A stretch of 5,777 nt of DNA from Patescibacteria group bacterium. GTDB lineage: Bacteria; Patescibacteriota; WWE3; 2-01-FULL-39-13. The stretch spans positions 1 to 5,777 of the forward strand of contig JAUPVU010000034.1 of NCBI GenBank assembly GCA_030916925.1, in the 5' to 3' direction. Positions within the stretch are counted from its first letter, which is position 1. Each line of letters starts with the position of its first letter. Position numbers and translations under genes: made by a program. The notes under the pieces were generated by a model. The model saw only the letters and a program-made list of their open reading frames with translations, did not search any database and was not told the origin of the DNA. Positions 5,729-5,777 of this stretch are shown piece after piece.

Positions 5729-5754
5729 GGTCCGACCCTAAAGCAGAGCGGACC
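5729..5754. terminator. GC-rich hairpin of terminator type, orientation unclear
   Basis: GGTCCG (5729-5734) and CGGACC (5749-5754) form a perfect 6-bp stem with a 14-nt loop. On the minus strand it is followed by TCTTTTGC, on the plus strand by CTATTTG. It may end a gene entering from beyond the right edge: on the minus strand one frame stops with TAG at 5755-5757, right before the stem. The loop also gives a GACCCTA direct repeat (5734-5740 and 5751-5757). No gene can be supported between 5713 and 5777. Confidence 0.45.
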
Positions 5755-5777
5755 CTATTTGTGTACGTTTAATATTA

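Noticed and set aside
5702..5777. Open frame from ATG 5702 to the right edge (MNGKNMSKRG...)
   Set aside because: Only 25 codons are visible, there is no Shine-Dalgarno or recognisable motif, and the frame runs through a GC-rich hairpin that looks like a terminator.

Overview
The window is AT-rich (roughly one third G+C by eye) bacterial DNA. It uses the standard bacterial code, every visible stop codon is TAA, and genes are tightly packed. Compact genes, a two-component cluster, a secreted glycosidase with a Pro-Thr linker and scarce Shine-Dalgarno sites would suit a Candidate Phyla Radiation (Patescibacteria, Microgenomates-like) genome. No phylogenetic marker here proves it, so this is inference of moderate strength.

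Left half (1-3197), signalling. The window opens inside an OmpR/PhoB-type response regulator; only its C-terminal winged-helix DNA-binding domain is present (1-224, +). Convergent with it, and overlapping its end by 14 bp, is a 183-aa protein (211-762, -). That protein has the layout of a histidine kinase core (dimerisation/phosphotransfer hairpin plus ATPase-like domain) but lacks recognisable ATP-binding motifs. Twenty-five bp away and divergent is a complete 690-aa membrane histidine kinase, TM-CHASE-TM-PAS-HisKA-HATPase (788-2860, +). Its last 8 bp overlap a stand-alone 114-aa receiver protein (2853-3197, +). Together these are the four parts of a Spo0-type phosphorelay: sensor kinase, single receiver, non-ATP-binding His phosphotransferase, DNA-binding regulator. 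That reading is the main hypothesis offered here. It rests on domain content and adjacency, not on any test.

Right half (3198-5777), all on the minus strand. In order of transcription there is a likely promoter (5683-5712), a terminator-like hairpin in the leader (5642-5670), tRNA-Lys(UUU) with encoded CCA (5565-5640), a DUF4112 small membrane protein (5214-5540), and a 632-aa secreted modular protein with a GH113-like catalytic barrel (3279-5177). The two halves meet tail to tail in an 81-bp gap containing an AU-rich inverted repeat. The last 65 bp hold a GC-rich hairpin of terminator type and no gene that can be supported.

The sensor system and the secreted glycosidase are adjacent. A regulatory link between them (kinase sensing an extracellular ligand, regulator controlling carbohydrate use) is possible but not shown by the sequence.
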